Shown in pieces: positions 61,080 through 64,000 of a stretch of 64,000 bases of DNA. Both the position numbers and the translations under genes were made by a program. The first letter of the stretch is position 1. Each line of letters starts with the position of its first letter. The stretch covers positions 43,803 through 107,802 of the forward strand of contig JAXEDY010000025.1 in the NCBI GenBank assembly GCA_034104345.1. The letters are read 5' to 3'. The notes under the pieces are model-generated. The model saw only the letters and a list, made by a program, of their open reading frames with translations. It did not search any database and was not told the origin of the DNA. Origin of the DNA: HGM11416 sp034104345 (lineage in GTDB: Bacteria; Bacillota; Clostridia; Christensenellales; Borkfalkiaceae).

Positions 61080-62897
61080 TTAGTTCTGATGAAATTCGGT
61101 GTCGCCTTCGCCGTTTGCCGAGCCGCCGTTTTGGGCGCCCTGAGCTCCTTGCGCGCCGGCAGCCTGTTGTTGATAAAGTTTAGCGAACACTGCCTGCCCT
61201 TTGGTCGAAAGCTCTTCGGTAGCTTTTTTGATGCGTTCGGTATCGCCCGATTCAAGTTCGACTTTGGCGGCCTTAACCGCTTCGTCGATAGTCGCTTTAT
61301 CTTCGTCAGAAAGTTTGTCGGCGTTTTCTTTAACGGTTTTTTCAAACGTGAATATCATACTGTCGAGTTGGTTTTTGGCATCGACTTCTTCTTTACGTTT
61401 TTTATCTTCGGCTTCGTATTGTTCGGCTTCTTTAACCGCTTTGTCGATATCGGCTTCGGAAAGGTTGGTCGACGAAGTAATCGTTATGTCGGTCGCTTTG
61501 CCGGTGCCTAAATCTTTAGCAGAAACGTGAACTATGCCGTTCGCGTCAACGTCGAAAGTAACTTCGATCTGCGGGATTCCGCGCGGAGCGGGAGCAATGC
61601 CCGTAAGGTTGAAACTGCCGAGCGTTTTATTGTCTTTGGCTAACTGTCTTTCGCCCTGCAAAACGTGAATGGTAACTTCGGTCTGGTTATCGGCAGCCGT
61701 CGAGAATATCTGCGATTTTTTTGCAGGAATGGTGGTGTTTCTTTCGATAAGTCTTGTGAATACGCCGCCAAGGGTTTCAATACCCAAACTTAACGGCATA
61801 ACGTCGAGAAGCAATACGTCTTTAACTTCGCCGGTTAAAACGCCGCCCTGAATAGCCGCGCCGATAGCAACGCATTCATCGGGGTTAATGCCTTTGAACG
61901 GTTCTTTGCCTGTTTCTTTTTTAACCGCTTCTACTACTGCGGGGATACGAGTCGAGCCGCCTACGAGAATAACTTTATCTATCTGACCGTAGTTAAGTCC
62001 CGCGTCGGACATAGCCTTTTTCATAGGTTCGAGCGTAGCGCTTACGAGATCTTCGGTCATAGCGTCGAATTTCTGTTTGGTAAGAGTTACGTCCAAGTGC
62101 TTCGGACCGGTTGCGTCCGCCGTAATAAACGGAAGATTGATGTTGGTGCTTGACATACCCGAAAGTTCGATTTTTGCTTTTTCGGCGGCTTCTTTAAGTC
62201 TTTGCATTGCCATTTTGTCGTTAGAAAGGTCGATGCCTTCTTTCGACTTGAAGTCGGCAACAAGCCAATCGATAATGCGTTTATCGAAGTCGTCGCCGCC
62301 GAGCATACAGTTGCCGTTGGTCGCCAAAACCTCGAATACGCCGTCGCCTATATCAAGAATCGAAACGTCGAAAGTGCCGCCGCCAAGGTCGTAAATCATA
62401 ACCTTGTGCGAAGTTTTATCTTTATCCAAACCGTATGCAAGCGCCGCCGCTGTAGGTTCGTTAATTACGCGCAAAACGTTAAGCCCCGCGATTCTGCCCG
62501 CGTCTTTGGTTGCCTGACGCTGACTGTCCGAGAAGTATGCGGGACAAGTTATAACCGCGTCTTTTACGGGTTCGCCGAGATATGCTTCGGCGTCTTTTTT
62601 AAGTTTAGAAAGTATCATAGCCGAAATCTCTTGCGGAGAATATTGTTTGTCGTCTATGTTTACTTTGTAATCGGACCCCATGTGTCTCTTTATAGAAATA
62701 ACTGTTCTGTCGGCGTTGGCTACAGCCTGTCTTTTAGCGACCTGACCTACGAGTCTTTCGCCGTCCTTTTGAAAAGCCACAACCGAAGGCGTGGTTCTCG
62801 ATCCTTCTGCGTTTGCTATAACGACGGGCTCGCCGCCTTCCATAACGGCTACGCACGAGTTTGTTGTTCCTAAATCGATACCGATAATTTTGCTCAT
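61080..62897 (-). CDS. dnaK: Chaperone protein DnaK (Hsp70)
   Basis: A 605-residue Hsp70. It starts MSKIIGIDLGTTNSCVAVMEGG, and the ATPase domain (1-360) includes VITCPAYFSDSQRQATKDAG, VINEPTAAALAYG, YDLGGGTFDVSIL and ILVGGSTRIPAV. The substrate domain (DVMPLSLGIETLGGV onward) and helical lid follow, with a Gln/Ala/Gly-rich tail near the end. It lacks the extra loop of Gram-negative DnaK, as in other Bacillota. Confidence 0.98.
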   Translation of the reverse strand: MSKIIGIDLGTTNSCVAVMEGGEPVVIANAEGSRTTPSVVAFQKDGERLVGQVAKRQAVANADRTVISIKRHMGSDYKVNIDDKQYSPQEISAMILSKLKKDAEAYLGEPVKDAVITCPAYFSDSQRQATKDAGRIAGLNVLRVINEPTAAALAYGLDKDKTSHKVMIYDLGGGTFDVSILDIGDGVFEVLATNGNCMLGGDDFDKRIIDWLVADFKSKEGIDLSNDKMAMQRLKEAAEKAKIELSGMSSTNINLPFITADATGPKHLDVTLTKQKFDAMTEDLVSATLEPMKKAMSDAGLNYGQIDKVILVGGSTRIPAVVEAVKKETGKEPFKGINPDECVAIGAAIQGGVLTGEVKDVLLLDVMPLSLGIETLGGVFTRLIERNTTIPAKKSQIFSTAADNQTEVTIHVLQGERQLAKDNKTLGSFNLTGIAPAPRGIPQIEVTFDVDANGIVHVSAKDLGTGKATDITITSSTNLSEADIDKAVKEAEQYEAEDKKRKEEVDAKNQLDSMIFTFEKTVKENADKLSDEDKATIDEAVKAAKVELESGDTERIKKATEELSTKGQAVFAKLYQQQAAGAQGAQGAQNGGSANGEGDTEFHQN

Positions 62898-63023
62898 AAT
62901 TTTATACTCCTTTATTTTAAATTTTGTGTTTTTTATTTTATCCGCGCCGATTGTTTTTAAACTTTTAAACTTTGTTACCGGCGTTTCGTTATATTAGCCC
63001 CGCAACAAAAAAACTTAAACGGT

Positions 63024-63623
63024 TTATTTTGTTACGATGACCTGAGCGTAACGGAGCATTTTTCCGTTAAGCGAATAACCTTTTTTAAATACTTGTTTTA
63101 CGGTGCCGCTTTCGTCACCGTCTTCGGGTTCGACCTGATGTACTGCCTCGTGCAGATTCGGATCGAATTTTTCGCCGACGGGATCGATTTCGACGACGCC
63201 TAAATTTTTAAGCGTTTCTTTATATTGTTTTATAACAAGTTCGATGCCTTCGCGCGTTTTTTCTTCGACGGCGGAAGCAAGCGCCCTGTCTAAATTGTCG
63301 CCGATAACCAGAATGCTTTTTATAACGTCACCCTTGCCGTCGGCATAGGCGTTCGAGCGGGTTTCGCTGTTGCGTTTTTTAAAGTTATCGAAATCGGCGG
63401 CGGTTCTGTACCAGCTTGCTTTATACTCGTCGGCGGCTTTTTGGCTTTCGGCAAGTTTTTTTTCAAGTTCCGAAATTTTTTCTTCGTTTTTTCGTTCGGT
63501 ATGCTTTTCCGACTTTTTATCGCAACTTTCTTTATTGTCGCAATTTTCGTCGCAGTCGGGTTTTTCGCAAGCCGCATTTTTCTCCGAAACGTTTTCTTCT
63601 TGTTTTTGTTCTTCTTTACTCAT
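63024..63623 (-). CDS. grpE: Nucleotide exchange factor GrpE
   Basis: A 199-residue DnaK cofactor. A charged N-terminal part rich in Lys, Glu and unusually in Cys (several Cys in about 15-40) leads into the long dimer coiled coil (EKKLAESQKAADEYKASWYRTAADFDNFKKRN) and the beta domain with FDPNLHEAVHQVEPEDGDESGTVKQVFKKGYSLNGKMLRYAQVIV. The ATG at 63623 matches the family; the frame extends 14 codons further. It lies between hrcA and dnaK. Confidence 0.96.
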   Translation of the reverse strand: MSKEEQKQEENVSEKNAACEKPDCDENCDNKESCDKKSEKHTERKNEEKISELEKKLAESQKAADEYKASWYRTAADFDNFKKRNSETRSNAYADGKGDVIKSILVIGDNLDRALASAVEEKTREGIELVIKQYKETLKNLGVVEIDPVGEKFDPNLHEAVHQVEPEDGDESGTVKQVFKKGYSLNGKMLRYAQVIVTK

Positions 63624-63668
63624 ATTTCCGTCCTGTAGGCAACAGCCGTAAGGCAATCGCTTCAAAAA

Positions 63669-64000
63669 TTATCTGTTATTTATAATGGTTTCTAAAATTT
63701 TACCAACGTTTTCAAGCACCGCAACCACTTTTTTATAGTCCATTCGAACGGGACCGATAACGCCGTACGTTCCGAGTTTTACGCCTCCCGCAGAATAGGT
63801 TGCCGAAACGAGCGAGCAATCGTTCGGAATTACTTCGTAGCCGTCGCTGCCGATTTTTACGTTGATTTCAATTCCGTTTTTGCCGTCTTCGCTAAGCATA
63901 TTGATGATTTTATCTTTCTGCGTAACGACTTTTAAAAACGAGCGGATTTTTTCGACGTCGGCATATTCGGGATGATCTAAAATTTTATCTTCTCCTTCTA
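63669..64000 (-). CDS. hrcA: Heat-inducible repressor HrcA, C-terminal part
   Basis: The last 110 residues or so of HrcA; the gene continues past the window edge. DHPEYADVEKIRSFLKVV...IEINVKIGSDGY and LGTYGVIGPVRMDYKKVVAVLENVGKIL are the HrcA C-terminal signature. HrcA represses the dnaK operon by binding CIRCE; that site should lie upstream, outside the window. Confidence 0.93.
   Translation of the reverse strand, partial: EGEDKILDHPEYADVEKIRSFLKVVTQKDKIINMLSEDGKNGIEINVKIGSDGYEVIPNDCSLVSATYSAGGVKLGTYGVIGPVRMDYKKVVAVLENVGKILETIINNR

Noticed and set aside
1..64000. CRISPR arrays, IS elements, toxin-antitoxin pairs
   Set aside because: No regularly spaced repeats, transposase genes or recognisable toxin-antitoxin pairs were found; the direct repeats noted are two-copy only.

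Overview
The window comes from a bacterial chromosome of an endospore-forming Bacillota, most likely an uncultured member of Clostridia. The evidence is gene content. It has the low-GC Gram-positive neighbourhood rpmB / asp23-like / yloV / recG, the plsX-rnc-smc-ftsY string, scpAB, the hrcA-grpE-dnaK-dnaJ heat-shock operon, and sporulation genes (spoVAC-spoVAD-spoVAE, yunB, gerW/ytfJ, a dacF-type carboxypeptidase, a spoVB-type flippase). Intergenic DNA is AT-rich, with TTGACA/TATAAT promoters and many hairpin-plus-T-run terminators. Lysyl-tRNA synthetase is the class I type, which is uncommon in bacteria. No rRNA, CRISPR array, IS element or prophage was seen.

Layout. 1-5.7 kb: a gene tail, an SGNH hydrolase, rpmB (minus), then asp23-like, yloV and recG. 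5.8-7.4 kb: an acetyltransferase, a DeoC-like protein that has lost catalytic residues, and tRNA-Ser(CGA). 7.5-11.8 kb: a membrane-anchored secreted protein, and an AraC-type regulator divergent from a family 3 glycoside hydrolase. 11.8-14.8 kb: a tetrahydrofolate riboswitch controlling a folate ECF S component, a SpoVB/MurJ-like flippase and a LysM protein. 15-23 kb: topoisomerase IV (parE, parC), an unrecognised gene with no clear start, a cytidylate-kinase-like protein and class I LysRS. 23.1-27.7 kb: pyruvate kinase (minus), then spoVACDE behind a sigma-G-like promoter, and yunB. 27.8-38 kb: pheST, a U32 peptidase-family protein, mutS2, a small membrane protein and a cysteine desulfurase. 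38.1-40.2 kb: thiI, an acetyltransferase and a 36-residue protein. 40.2-46.4 kb: hflX and a tyrosine recombinase (minus), a repeat-bearing intergenic region, a PadR-like protein with a C-terminal membrane domain, and two hypothetical genes. 46.5-64 kb is all minus strand: an rRNA pseudouridine synthase, dacF-type, gerW, a DUF2953-like gene, scpBA, an M50 protease, ftsY-smc-rnc-plsX, asnS, dnaJ-dnaK-grpE and the 3' end of hrcA.

Most of the window is housekeeping. The points most worth a second look are: the tyrosine recombinase next to a 36-bp near-perfect palindrome and a third copy of its arm; the PadR-type DNA-binding domain joined to four membrane helices; a DeoC homologue lacking the Schiff-base lysine; a class I LysRS with an eroded KMSKS loop; the parC stop / unknown-gene junction; a MutS2 with a degenerate Smr domain; recurrent short tandem duplications between genes; and several small genes and leaders (upstream of spoVAC, upstream of pheS, at 40.0 kb and at 46.3 kb). 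I saw no clearly new multi-gene system such as an unfamiliar defence or toxin-antitoxin cluster.
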